From Robiginitomaculum sp. (GTDB lineage Bacteria; Pseudomonadota; Alphaproteobacteria; Caulobacterales; Maricaulaceae), in the NCBI GenBank assembly GCA_016765135.1, contig JAESQN010000015.1, positions 84,263 to 148,262 on the forward strand: a stretch of 64,000 bases of DNA, written 5' to 3'. The notes beneath the pieces are model-generated. The model worked only from the letters and a program-made list of their open reading frames with translations, did not search any database and was not told the origin of the DNA. Positions 27,593-36,462 of the stretch are shown one piece after another; position 1 is the first letter of the stretch, and each line of letters starts with the position of its first letter. Both the position numbers and the translations under genes were made by a program.

Positions 27593-29050
27593 CGGATTTG
27601 CGTTTGGTTTTTCCTGTTCAGACTTTTTTTGCCCAGTTTTATTTTGTTCAGGTTTGCCCGCATCGGGTTTGGGTTTCTTAGATTTAGAGCGGCGGCGCTT
27701 GCGCGAGGGATCTTTTTCTGTCGCATGGGTTTTACGTTTTTCGCCGTGGCCTTTTGGGCCTTTGGCTTCGCCTTGATGGCTATCGGGCTCGTAAGATTCT
27801 GTATCGCGCCTCTTAAGATGGTCAAATGTGCGTTCAGCTTTCGGGTTTTTTGTTGGATCCCATTCGGGCTCGGCTTCGACTTTGCCGTCGTCTGTCCGCA
27901 CGGGTATTCTTTGTTTGATAATCTTTTCAATGTCGCGCAACAGTGCGGCTTCTTCGGGGTTGCAAAATGCGATGGCCGTTCCGGATTTCCCGGCCCGCCC
28001 CGTGCGGCCAATCCGGTGCACATAAGCCTCGGCCACTTGCGGCAGGTCAAAATTAAGCACCAGCTCGACGCCCGGTATATCAATGCCCCGCGCTGCCACA
28101 TCTGTGGCCACCAATATATCAACCTCGCCGGCGCGAAATGCGTCCAGAGTGCGGGTGCGCTGGTTTTGCGAGCGGTTGCCGTGAATGGGCTGGGCGCTCA
28201 GGCCGTTGGCGTTTAAGCGCTTGGCGATCCGGTCGCAGCCTCTCTTGGTTCTTGAAAACAAAATCACCCGCTTGTCTTTGTAGGTTTTCAAAAGCGCAAT
28301 CGCCGCCTTGGTCTTGTCGGGCTGGGCGATAAACATGACGCTTTGGGCGACATTATCAGCGGTTTTGGAGGCAGGGGAGACGGAAATCTCCACCGGGTTT
28401 TTCATATATTTATTGGACAGTTCGCGGATTTGTCTGGGCATGGTGGCGGAAAACAACAGCGTCTGGCGGGCCTTGGGGGTCAGGGCCAATATGCGTTTGA
28501 TGGCGGGCATAAACCCAATGTCGAGCATCTGATCAGCTTCGTCCAGCACCACGGTTTCGATCCAATCAAGTGTGATGATTTTCTGGCCCAGTAAGTCTTC
28601 GAGCCGGCCGGGCGTGGCCACCAACAAATCAACACCCTGTTTGAGCGGTTTTATTTGCCGTTTCAAGTTCACACCGCCGACCACACAGGCCGAGCGGGTG
28701 GTCAGGTTCTCGCCGTAATTTCGCACCGCCTTGTCGATCTGCGCCGCCAGCTCGCGGGTCGGGGTCAGGATGAGAACCCGAATGGCGCGTTTGATATTAT
28801 CGTGACCACTGTCGCGTTCCAGCGCCTCTTGGACGCGCTGCAAAAGCGGCAAGGTAAAGGCGGCGGTTTTCCCCGTCCCCGTCTGTGCCAGACCAACAAC
28901 ATCCTTGCCCGCCAAAATAGACGGAATGGCTCCGGCCTGAATAGGCGTAGGATGCTCATAGCCTTGCCGCTCCAATTTTTTCAAAATGGGTGAAGACAAG
29001 CCGAGATCGGCAAAGATGGTTTTGGCTGGGGTTTCGGATGGGGTCGGCAT
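27506..29050 (-). CDS. DEAD-box RNA helicase (RhlE-like)
   Basis: 514 aa. Core helicase (about 1-375) with Q motif (FADLGLSSPIL ... PTPIQ), Walker A AQTGTGKT, DEAD box VVLDEADQML, SAT motif LLFSATMP and motif VI HRIGRTGRAG. The C-terminal ~140 residues are basic and low-complexity (KKPKPDAGKPEQNK, RKRQRAER), as in RhlE-type helicases acting on ribosome assembly or RNA turnover. Its terminus overlaps a candidate small ORF on the other strand. Confidence 0.92.
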   Translation of the reverse strand: MPTPSETPAKTIFADLGLSSPILKKLERQGYEHPTPIQAGAIPSILAGKDVVGLAQTGTGKTAAFTLPLLQRVQEALERDSGHDNIKRAIRVLILTPTRELAAQIDKAVRNYGENLTTRSACVVGGVNLKRQIKPLKQGVDLLVATPGRLEDLLGQKIITLDWIETVVLDEADQMLDIGFMPAIKRILALTPKARQTLLFSATMPRQIRELSNKYMKNPVEISVSPASKTADNVAQSVMFIAQPDKTKAAIALLKTYKDKRVILFSRTKRGCDRIAKRLNANGLSAQPIHGNRSQNQRTRTLDAFRAGEVDILVATDVAARGIDIPGVELVLNFDLPQVAEAYVHRIGRTGRAGKSGTAIAFCNPEEAALLRDIEKIIKQRIPVRTDDGKVEAEPEWDPTKNPKAERTFDHLKRRDTESYEPDSHQGEAKGPKGHGEKRKTHATEKDPSRKRRRSKSKKPKPDAGKPEQNKTGQKKSEQEKPNANPSNRKRRNRPGSKARKRQRAERAARDGGS

Positions 29051-29160
29051 AAACTACAATCGGGCAAAGGTGTAGCCGCTCTATAAGGCTTTGACCGACA
29101 GACGCAAGCTTTAGGTGGTTCTGTTTGAAGGTGTGAGAGGGGCCTGTACGTTGCAGGGAT

Positions 29161-29305
29161 GCGGTGCCTGTTTCTAGGCACCGCCTGAAAAATACGCCCC
29201 GACCCCCGATCATTCCCACGAAAGTGGGAATTCAGTTCAACAATAATATGTGGGCTTTGCTCACTCTTTATACGCTGGATACCCAGTCAGGCTGGGTATG
29301 AACGG
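29161..29305. repeat. Intergenic palindromic repeat cluster (REP-like)
   Basis: The 273-bp gap between helicase and TPR gene holds three palindromes: GCGGTGCCT / AGGCACCGC (29161-29184, 9 bp perfect), ATTCCCAC-GAAA-GTGGGAAT (29212-29231) and ATACCCAG / CTGGGTAT (29279-29299). The last two, about 50 bp apart and facing inward, match in layout the dispersed 'ATTCCC..GGGAAT' intergenic elements common in proteobacteria. No gene seen in the rest of 29051-29323. Confidence 0.65.
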
Positions 29306-29323
29306 TTTCTTGGGGTGTTCTCT

Positions 29324-29809
29324 TTAGCCAAACACATTCACATTATAAGTAATCTCAGGTGCTTGGTCGTCGATTTTTTTGGCGCTCTCAATATCCTGCC
29401 TGGCTTGTAGCTTATCCCCGGCGAGCCAGTTGGCGGCGGCGCGGTTTGAATAGGCTTGCCAATTGGTTGGGGTTAGCTCCAACGCTTTGTCACAGGCTTC
29501 GATCGCATCATCATAACGGCCTTGTGTGCCCAGTGCGGCGCATAGATTGTTATAGACAATCGTTTTGTGGGATTTTTTCAAGCCTTGCTGTAGCGCATAG
29601 CGGCTATAGGCTACGGATTTGGAAAAGTCGCCTTCTGTGTAGGCGCTAAAACCTTTATTGACCACGCGCTTTGTCGATTGTTGGGCCGTGAACTGCGGCG
29701 AGCTTGCTGCCGTTTCATTGGCTGCTGCCATATTGGCTGTGCTGGCCACACCGGCAAAAAATGTCGTGGCAAGAAGGGTTTTGGTGATGGTTTTGGGGGA
29801 AATGTTCAT
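29324..29809 (-). CDS. Exported TPR protein
   Basis: 161 aa with signal peptide (about 1-29, ending NMAAA-NE) and three TPR-like helical pairs (about 50-150), including AYTEGDFSKSVAYSRYAL, NNLCAALGTQGRYDDAIEAC and KALELTPTNWQAYSNRAAA. ATG at 29809 follows AGGAG; the open frame upstream is ignored. Divergent from the LysR gene across a 94-bp gap, so LysR may control it. Role presumably protein-protein contacts in the periplasm. Confidence 0.8.
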   Translation of the reverse strand: MNISPKTITKTLLATTFFAGVASTANMAAANETAASSPQFTAQQSTKRVVNKGFSAYTEGDFSKSVAYSRYALQQGLKKSHKTIVYNNLCAALGTQGRYDDAIEACDKALELTPTNWQAYSNRAAANWLAGDKLQARQDIESAKKIDDQAPEITYNVNVFG

Positions 29810-29903
29810 ATCTGTCTCCTGTTTTTGATGAACTAAAACATATTTGGTGAATTCAAATAAGAATACAATTGACTTAATACGTAGGCATGCTATACAAATA
29901 TGT

Positions 29904-30932
29904 ATGAACAACTGGTCTGACTATCCTATCTTCCTCGCCGTTGCCGAAACGGGCAGTCTTACGGCGGCTGGTGAGCAGCTTGGCATTAGTCAGCCCACCG
30001 TTGGGCGACGCATGAAAGCCCTTGAGCAAAGATTTGGTGCGCCATTGTTGACCAAAGAAGAAGGACGGCTATCACCAACCGAATTTGGCTATCTGGTGCT
30101 TGACCATGTCAGGCGGATGGAGGCGGAAGCCGATGCGATCACCCGCTCGTCTGCCACCCTTGAGCATTCTTTGGTTGGCCCAGTGATGATTACGGCGACC
30201 GAAGGTGTCGGAGATTTTTGGTTGCCGGCAGTGATGCAAAGATTTCGAAAAGACAATCCTGACATTGTCATTGATGTAAATGTTGCCAACCACGCTCTGA
30301 ATTTGGCACAGCGCGAAGCCGACATCGCTCTGCGCTGGATGGGGCCGGGCACACAAAACAGTTTAATCGGGCGGCGTGTCACCAGTTTTGGTTTCGGGCT
30401 TTATGCATCCCAGGAATATTTGGAGCGAAAAGGCGTACCAAGTCGGCCTGAGGATTTACTGGACCATGACGGCGTGCGGTTTAATATAGGACAGGAAACT
30501 CTGTGGCCGTTAGACAAAGCCGGTAATTTTACACCTATGCCGCGCACCGTCTTTCGCACCAATAATCTCATGGCCCATTGCAATGCCATATTTGCCGGAT
30601 ACGGTATTGGTATGTTGAGCCATGCGGCACATGCATCTGATATGGGGCTTATTCGCGTGCTACCTGATTTGGTTCGTGAAGAAGATCTTTGGGTTGTTGC
30701 CCATGAAGACTTGAAGAAAAGCGCACGGGTCCGGGCAGCATTTGATTTTATCATTGATGCTTTGCGCAAGGATGAAGCTCATTTCAAAACGGGCGCGGCT
30801 TCAGTGTTTATTGAACATACTCACCCGACCATCGCTTCGACCGCCTCTGGGGCCACAACTGGGCAAGCGCCTGCCGATAACCAGTCCTACCCGGATATAG
30901 CTAAGGTGAAATTTCCCGTAACAGCGGCTTGA
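29904..30932 (+). CDS. LysR-family transcriptional regulator
   Basis: 342 aa. N-terminal winged helix (SLTAAGEQLGISQPTVGRRMKALEQRFG) and a LysR substrate-binding domain (about 90-290). A C-terminal extension of ~40 residues rich in Ala, Thr, Ser and Pro is unusual. ATG at 29904 chosen because the HTH begins about 15 residues later; the frame opens upstream to 29844. The divergent TPR gene is the natural target; effector unknown. Confidence 0.88.
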   Translation: MNNWSDYPIFLAVAETGSLTAAGEQLGISQPTVGRRMKALEQRFGAPLLTKEEGRLSPTEFGYLVLDHVRRMEAEADAITRSSATLEHSLVGPVMITATEGVGDFWLPAVMQRFRKDNPDIVIDVNVANHALNLAQREADIALRWMGPGTQNSLIGRRVTSFGFGLYASQEYLERKGVPSRPEDLLDHDGVRFNIGQETLWPLDKAGNFTPMPRTVFRTNNLMAHCNAIFAGYGIGMLSHAAHASDMGLIRVLPDLVREEDLWVVAHEDLKKSARVRAAFDFIIDALRKDEAHFKTGAASVFIEHTHPTIASTASGATTGQAPADNQSYPDIAKVKFPVTAA

Positions 30933-31012
30933 TTTAGGTTTTGTCTTGCTCTATAGAGCGCCGCTAGCGGGGGATCACAAATGCTTGAACCCGTTATTTA
31001 TTAGGAAATACC

Positions 31013-31231
31013 ATGAAAAAAGATTTACACCCAGATTATCACACCATCAAAGTGGTGATGACTGACGGCACAGAATACATGACCCGTTCAACTTACGGCA
31101 AAGAAGGCGATACTCTGGTTTTGGATATCGACGCATCTTCCCACCCGGCCTGGACGGGGGGCGGACAAAAACTCCTGGACCGAGGCGGTCGCGTTTCGCG
31201 CTTCAAGGACAAGTTCAAAGGCTTTGCGTAA
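31013..31231 (+). CDS. rpmE: 50S ribosomal protein L31, zinc-free form
   Basis: 72 aa. Begins [20 protein letters not shown] and lacks the CxxC pairs of the zinc-binding form, so it is the C-minus type. It stands alone with its own 5' region and a strong terminator directly after the stop. Confidence 0.95.
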   Translation: MKKDLHPDYHTIKVVMTDGTEYMTRSTYGKEGDTLVLDIDASSHPAWTGGGQKLLDRGGRVSRFKDKFKGFA

Positions 31232-31239
31232 CACAAAAC

Positions 31240-31270
31240 AAAAAAACCCGCCAGACGGCGGGTTTTTTTA
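31240..31270. terminator. Bidirectional terminator between rpmE and the membrane protein gene
   Basis: Stem CCCGCC-AGAC-GGCGGG (31247-31262) flanked by six A on the left and seven T on the right. It fits rpmE on the plus strand and the convergent gene at 31293-31748 on the minus strand. Confidence 0.9.
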
Positions 31271-31292
31271 TGGTTGTAAACCCATGAAAAGC

Positions 31293-31748
31293 TTATGTGA
31301 GCCAGTTTTTGGCTTTTTTCTTACGAGCAAACCAGAGCATAAAGATTGCGATCAAGATAACGGCTGCCGTTATGAAATGGTTAAACCCGGTCAGAACATT
31401 CGCCTTGCCGCTTAATATATAATTATACCCATACATCACAAAAATACTGATCACGGACAGGGCAAAAAGCGGCACTGCGATAGATTTGCGCAAGAGCAGG
31501 CAAAGTGCCCCCAGTGTACCGCTGACGGTACCTAGCCAAAACACACCTTTTGCCCAGGTGGGATAAGCTAAGATAAACCCTGCATATTCGGGTGCCATGA
31601 TTTTGTCGTCTAGATAAGGCTGTAAGGTCTCAATTGTCGCCGTGCTGGTCAAATAGGCTTGGTACACGCCGAATAAATTCCACAATAGCGCCAAAGCGGC
31701 GATAATCCAGAACCAAATTGGTAATTTATGCTCACTTGTATCCGTCAT
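31293..31748 (-). CDS. Small four-helix membrane protein
   Basis: Not assigned to a named family. 151 aa with four hydrophobic segments (about 12-30, 63-85, 88-108, 120-142) and a basic C-terminus (ARKKKAKN). No catalytic motif visible. Between rpmE and nrdA, facing rpmE. Could be a small transport or stress membrane protein; function unknown. Confidence 0.7.
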   Translation of the reverse strand: MTDTSEHKLPIWFWIIAALALLWNLFGVYQAYLTSTATIETLQPYLDDKIMAPEYAGFILAYPTWAKGVFWLGTVSGTLGALCLLLRKSIAVPLFALSVISIFVMYGYNYILSGKANVLTGFNHFITAAVILIAIFMLWFARKKKAKNWLT

Positions 31749-31855
31749 AGTCTCCCCCGTTTTTTATTGTAACAGGTTAAGGTTAGCACAAATTGGTCAA
31801 AATTTCAAGGTCAGAAAAACGGCTAAACTGCGGGCTTCATTATTGGCAAGCCATA

Positions 31856-33784
31856 CTACTGACAAGCAAGACATTCGTCATAATCCGTCGGGGCGGCGGC
31901 TTGCATGGCGGCTTGCATATCATCTTTTTGGTCATTTGCGGGCTTGTCTACACTGCCTGCAAATGCGGCGCGCTGAACGGATTTGGAACGACAATAGTAC
32001 AGAGACTTGACGCCCTTCTCCCAGGCATTCCAGTGCAACATGTGCAAATCCCATTTGTCTACATCACCGGGAATGAAAATATTCAGGCTCTGGGCCTGGC
32101 ATATGAGCGGTGCGCGGTCTGCGGCCAGTTCGATAATCCAGCGCTGGTCAAGCTCAAAGGCGGTCCGAAACACCGCTTTTTCGTCCTCACTTAATTCGTC
32201 CAAATGGGCAACCGAACCTTCTTGCTCCAAAATAGAATTCCAAACCTCAGGCGTGTTGGCATTTTTTTGCTCAAGCACCGCTTCCAAATGTTTATTGCGC
32301 ACGGTGAACGACCCTGACAAGGTTTTGTGGGTGTAGATATTGGCCGGGATTGGCTCGATACCCGCAGATGTGCCACCGCAAATGATCGAGATAGACGCGG
32401 TTGGGGCAACGGCCAGTTTGTGGGAGAACCTGGCCATCATGCCTGCGTCTTTGGCATCCGGACAAGGGCCGCGCTCGTGGGCCAGTTTGACACTGACTGC
32501 ATCGGCTTGGGTACGGATATGCTTGAACAAGCGTTTGTTTATTGCTTTGGCCATGCCGCTTTCAAACGGTATGCCTTTGGCTTGCAGCATGGAGTGAAAA
32601 CCCATCAGGCCAAGCCCGACGGAACGTTCGCGCATGGCCGAATAGACCGCGTCCGCCATTTTTGCAGGCGCATTGTCGATATAGTCCTGCAAGACATTGT
32701 CCAAAAACCGCAATATGTCTTCGATGAACTGCTCGTCGTCTTTCCACTCTTCAAATTTTTCGGCGTTAACCGACGACAGACAGCACACGGCCGTGCGTTG
32801 GCGACCTGATTTGTCTTTCCCTGTAGCCAGCATGATTTCGGCACACAGATTGGATTGTTGGACGCGCAGTCCTTGTTCTTTTTGGTGCTTCGCCAACGCT
32901 TTGTTGACCGTATCGGAGAATACCATATAGGGCTCTCCGGTTTGCAGGCGCATTTCCAGGATTTTCTGCCACAATTTGCGGGCGTCAATTTTCTTGATTA
33001 TTTCTTTGGTCTTGGGCGAACGCAGAGCGAATTCTTCGCCGTCCCGTACCGCCTCCATAAACTCGTCGGTGATGTTAAGGCCGTGGTGCAGGTTCAGACT
33101 TTTGCGGTTAAAGTCGCCGCTCGGTTTGCGTATTTCCAGAAACTCTTCGATTTCAGGATGATGGATATCCAGATAAACCGCCGCAGAACCCCGGCGTAAA
33201 CTTCCTTGGGAAATGGCCAAAGTCAAACTGTCCATAACCCGGATGAACGGGATAATTCCGGACGTTTTGCCGGCCCTGCCAATTTTCTCGCCTATAGAAC
33301 GCACATTGCCCCAATAGGTACCAATGCCGCCACCATTAGAGGCTAGCCAGACATTTTCGTTCCACACATTAACAATACTGTCGAGGCTATCGTCTACGGC
33401 GTTTAAGAAGCACGATATAGGCAGACCACGCTTGGCACCGCCGTTGGACAGAATAGGAGTGGCAGGCATGAACCAAAGCTTTGACATATAATCATACAGG
33501 CGCTGGGCGTGAGCCGGGTCGTCTTTATCAGCATAATGCTCGGCGACGCGCACAAACATATCTTGGTAGCTTTCTTCCGGCAAAAGATAACGGTCAACCA
33601 GGGTTGTCTTGCCAAAATCCGTCAGAAGTTCGTCCCGGCTGTGATTGATTTTAACCCGGTCAACCAGTTTCAGGGCGCTGTTTAGAGGCTTGGTCGTATT
33701 TGAAGAAACAAGATTGGCGTCGTGCCTATTGCCGTCTTGTGTTTGGTGTGCGGCTACGGCTCCTGATATCGTTGCTTCTGACAT
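31856..33784 (-). CDS. nrdA: Ribonucleoside-diphosphate reductase alpha subunit (class I)
   Basis: 642 aa large subunit that reduces NDPs to dNDPs with an NrdB radical partner (not in this window). Active-site features: Cys in GLPISCFLNAV, NLCAEIML (Asn, Cys and Glu), second redox Cys in AVCCLSSVN, phosphate-binding PTASISIICGGTSAG, and a C-terminal CLAC redox pair. There is no N-terminal ATP-cone. The tail has MQAAMQAA from a 12-bp duplication (31895-31918). Start at 33784 follows CAGGGGG. Two NrdR boxes lie upstream. Confidence 0.95.
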   Translation of the reverse strand: MSEATISGAVAAHQTQDGNRHDANLVSSNTTKPLNSALKLVDRVKINHSRDELLTDFGKTTLVDRYLLPEESYQDMFVRVAEHYADKDDPAHAQRLYDYMSKLWFMPATPILSNGGAKRGLPISCFLNAVDDSLDSIVNVWNENVWLASNGGGIGTYWGNVRSIGEKIGRAGKTSGIIPFIRVMDSLTLAISQGSLRRGSAAVYLDIHHPEIEEFLEIRKPSGDFNRKSLNLHHGLNITDEFMEAVRDGEEFALRSPKTKEIIKKIDARKLWQKILEMRLQTGEPYMVFSDTVNKALAKHQKEQGLRVQQSNLCAEIMLATGKDKSGRQRTAVCCLSSVNAEKFEEWKDDEQFIEDILRFLDNVLQDYIDNAPAKMADAVYSAMRERSVGLGLMGFHSMLQAKGIPFESGMAKAINKRLFKHIRTQADAVSVKLAHERGPCPDAKDAGMMARFSHKLAVAPTASISIICGGTSAGIEPIPANIYTHKTLSGSFTVRNKHLEAVLEQKNANTPEVWNSILEQEGSVAHLDELSEDEKAVFRTAFELDQRWIIELAADRAPLICQAQSLNIFIPGDVDKWDLHMLHWNAWEKGVKSLYYCRSKSVQRAAFAGSVDKPANDQKDDMQAAMQAAAPTDYDECLACQ

Positions 33785-33816
33785 AATTCCCCCTGTTTTA
33801 TTGGCCTATTGGTTTT

Positions 33817-33832
33817 CCGGCTTGTTGGCCGG
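33817..33832. repeat. Small hairpin in the nrdA leader
   Basis: CCGGC-TTGTTG-GCCGG inverted repeat about 35 bp upstream of the nrdA start; in the nrdA mRNA it would form a 5-bp GC stem close to the ribosome binding site. Confidence 0.45.
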
Positions 33833-33857
33833 GCGATAAATCTAGTATTTTTAGCGA

Positions 33858-33896
33858 CAAACAATCCCTTAGGCATAGTCCTATGCCTATTGTTTG
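33858..33896. repeat. Long inverted repeat in the nrdA 5' leader
   Basis: Arms CAAACAAT ... AGGCATAG and CTATGCCT ATTGTTTG: 16 paired bases with one 5-nt bulge and a 2-nt centre. It sits between the NrdR boxes and the nrdA start, so it would be transcribed. There is no T-run, so it may be an operator or a leader RNA structure. Confidence 0.6.
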
Positions 33897-33927
33897 CTTA
33901 TCAAATTTTGGAAACCGAACGGTTCTG

Positions 33928-33974
33928 TTACTACATATAGTGTCCATTTCCATCCCGGCGTCAATACCTTGTGT
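33928..33974 (-). promoter_or_regulatory. Paired NrdR boxes over the nrdA promoter
   Basis: Box 1 TTACTACATATAGTGT (33928-33943) fits the NrdR consensus acaCwAtATatwGtGt at 13 of 16 positions; box 2 CGTCAATACCTTGTGT (33959-33974) fits at 11. They are exactly 31 bp apart, three helical turns, as in known NrdR targets. On the minus strand TTGACG (33959-33964) and TATATG (33934-33939) could be the -35 and -10, so both boxes cover the promoter. 33975-34260 shows nothing further that I can assign. Confidence 0.75.
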
Positions 33975-34260
33975 GTGTAGTTTGGGAATTTTATTGTTAA
34001 TAACCCGTTAAAGCCCATGGTTAACACAAGGTTATTTCTCAAAACTTCCAGGTTTTCCAAAGCTTTGGGAGCGATTATTTTTTTGTGGTTTTTTTGGAAA
34101 AAAAACCCAATAACCAGCATCAGCCCCAACCTATAATGATTCCAATTTCCATCTGTGGGGAACATAAGGTGATTTATGCCAAAACTGGCAGGATATTTAG
34201 TCGAAAAACAATTTAAAACAGTGAAAAATAACGAAACACTTTCTAGTAACGATTCACTCC

Positions 34261-34320
34261 GGCCTATTCCAAGATATTGGGGCCTACTCCAAGATATTAG
34301 GGCCTATTCCAAGGTGTTTT
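34261..34320. repeat. Three tandem 20-bp repeats at the 3' end of an S9 peptidase gene
   Basis: Units begin GGCCTATTCC, GGCCTACTCC and GGCCTATTCC at 34261, 34281 and 34301; the first two continue AAGATATT. The peptidase stop lies in the middle unit, so the last ~11 residues are repeat-encoded. Confidence 0.75.
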
Positions 34321-36272
34321 TCTAAAAATTCTGCTTGGCGTTTATAATAATACAGGCGATTTTTAGTTTTGCGCCAGCCATGCCCTTCATCCGGGATGCG
34401 GATATATGTTACATCCACTCCATTTGCCCGGACGGCGCGTACCATAGTTTCCGTCTCGGAAATGTCGATACGCGGATCCATGACCCCATGGGAAAACAAG
34501 ACAGGCACTTTAATTTGGTCCGCTTGGCGGATGGGAGAATTTTTCGTGTAAAACGCTCGCCAATATGGATCGTTAATGTCGCCGTATTCTATAATATCAG
34601 AAGCTTTGAGTGCAGGGGAGGCGACCTCCAATGCCGTGACCCAGTCCGCAACACTATAGCGAGAGACACCCGCTGCGAATGCATCCGGATAAGCAGCCAG
34701 AACTGCATTGACAACATAGCCGCCGTAAGAACCACCCGACACGGCCGCACGCGCCGTATCCACACGACCATCGGTTTTAAGATAGGCCAGCATATCTATG
34801 AGATCTCTTACGCTATCAAGCCGTTTTTCTTTGTCGTCAAGTTTGGTATACGTGCGGCCAAATCCGGTAGACCCTCTGACATTGGTTTGAAAAACGGCAA
34901 TACCGTTGCCGACCAGATATTGTAAGGGGCCATTATAGGAAGGGCGTGCTTGCGCGGTCGGGCCGCCGTGTACTTCAAAAATGACTGGTGGCAAGCCTGT
35001 GTCAGCCAGGCTCGATTTGGGCATATAGAGCAGGCCTTGCAACATGACCCCGTCGCGGGCTGGCATGCGCACACTTATTGGTTTGACAAAATTGTCTGCA
35101 GATAACCCTGCGTAATTAGAGGCATATAATTTGGCTAATTCGTGAGTTTGCAGATTTACATGAAATACATCACTAGGCCTGTTCCACGCAGTGATCCGGA
35201 CAATCATATCATCGGTTCCGGCGGCACAGCTAAGACTATAAACACCTTGCGGTACTATAGAGGAAACCGATGTTTTCCCGTCTAGGAGAGAATATGTATA
35301 AAGGCTGTCAAAGCCGTCTTCATTTTTTGTAAATGCTATTAAATCTGAATTGGTACCGCAGAGTGTAATACCCTCAATATCAGCATTTGTTTCGTACAGA
35401 GTTTCTATTTGTTCGCTGTCTAAGTTATATTTAGAGAGTGCCGTGAATTCACGGTCTTTGTTTGTTGCAAAGTAAAACTCCGTACCGCCCTTTTGCCAAA
35501 CAACGCCCTCGCCTGTGTGATTTGCTCTCGACTCCGGTTTTGATATTGTTGCTAACTCTCCGTTACTAACATCGAGCAAATACAAATTATCTGCGTCTTC
35601 TCCGACCGTTTCCGAGACGACTAACTTGCTTCCATCAGGCGAGACGGCATTAACAAAAAACCCGTATTTACCTTCATAGATCAGGCGCGATGTTCCTGTA
35701 TCTGTGTCGGCGACATAAAGGTCGAAATCAAGTCCATTACGTTCCGTAGAGGCATAGGCAATAACATTTCCGTCGCCAGAGAATCCGCCAAAAACCCTGA
35801 AACCATTTTTGGCAGCAGGCAATAATTCACGTTCTGAAAGGCCGTCCGCCGTTATGATGTAATAACCTTCCTGCTCATTACCATTGTTGTCCGCCCCATA
35901 AATCAAAGCTTTACCATTAGGAGACCAGCGAAAAAAAGTTATGCCGTTACCGAAGGTAAGCTGCCGCGCCGCGCCTCCTGATTTAGATATGACATAGAGC
36001 TGCGGCTGTCCTGTGCTCGTACTATTATAGGCCACAAGGGTGCCGTCAGGAGAAATTGACGTAGACCCGGCCCCGCGCGCCAACAAATAACGGGCAATAT
36101 CAGCAGGCGTTTCTCCCGCCAATCCCACCCGGATGCTTTCATCTTGCGGGGAAATAAAATCAGGAGAAGATACTTCTCCACTCACTTCTTTTTCAAGATT
36201 TGGTTGTTGTGGCGAACAAGCGGATGTTGTTGCCAATACGGCCGCTGTGGCTATGAGTGATAAAATTTTCAT
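34284..36272 (-). CDS. S9 family prolyl oligopeptidase-like lipoprotein
   Basis: 662 aa. Lipobox TSAC near residue 19, a beta-propeller of repeated WSPNGKAL/SPDGS-type blades (about 60-390), and a C-terminal alpha/beta hydrolase (about 410-662) with GGSYGGY (nucleophile Ser), Asp in GVMDPRIDI and His in DEGHGW. Probably an envelope-attached peptidase degrading peptides. A second S9 lipoprotein lies at 45842. Repeat-made C-terminus as noted for 34261-34320. Confidence 0.9.
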   Translation of the reverse strand: MKILSLIATAAVLATTSACSPQQPNLEKEVSGEVSSPDFISPQDESIRVGLAGETPADIARYLLARGAGSTSISPDGTLVAYNSTSTGQPQLYVISKSGGAARQLTFGNGITFFRWSPNGKALIYGADNNGNEQEGYYIITADGLSERELLPAAKNGFRVFGGFSGDGNVIAYASTERNGLDFDLYVADTDTGTSRLIYEGKYGFFVNAVSPDGSKLVVSETVGEDADNLYLLDVSNGELATISKPESRANHTGEGVVWQKGGTEFYFATNKDREFTALSKYNLDSEQIETLYETNADIEGITLCGTNSDLIAFTKNEDGFDSLYTYSLLDGKTSVSSIVPQGVYSLSCAAGTDDMIVRITAWNRPSDVFHVNLQTHELAKLYASNYAGLSADNFVKPISVRMPARDGVMLQGLLYMPKSSLADTGLPPVIFEVHGGPTAQARPSYNGPLQYLVGNGIAVFQTNVRGSTGFGRTYTKLDDKEKRLDSVRDLIDMLAYLKTDGRVDTARAAVSGGSYGGYVVNAVLAAYPDAFAAGVSRYSVADWVTALEVASPALKASDIIEYGDINDPYWRAFYTKNSPIRQADQIKVPVLFSHGVMDPRIDISETETMVRAVRANGVDVTYIRIPDEGHGWRKTKNRLYYYKRQAEFLEKHLGIGPNILE

Positions 36273-36462
36273 ATGTGTCTCCCTACATAGCTACTCTATT
36301 AACAAACTGTCCATTTATCAAATTTTTAATTTCGGGTTTCCTGCGCATTGCATCTTAGTTTGTGGCCTTTGTCCAAACCAGCATTCTGCATGCCGGAAAA
36401 ATTAGGGGTGTATTAGGGGTGAAAAACTGGTAGTGGAAAAGCTGGAAAACTAGGAGGCCTGT

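Noticed and set aside
29212..29231. ATTCCCAC-GAAA-GTGGGAAT as a third copy of the TGGGA-N5-TCCCA operator
   Set aside because: The half-sites face the opposite way and the spacing is 4, and it sits in a repeat cluster without a promoter match.
33887..34165. 92-aa minus-strand frame upstream of nrdA
   Set aside because: It covers both NrdR boxes and the predicted promoter, has no recognised domain and no good ribosome site.
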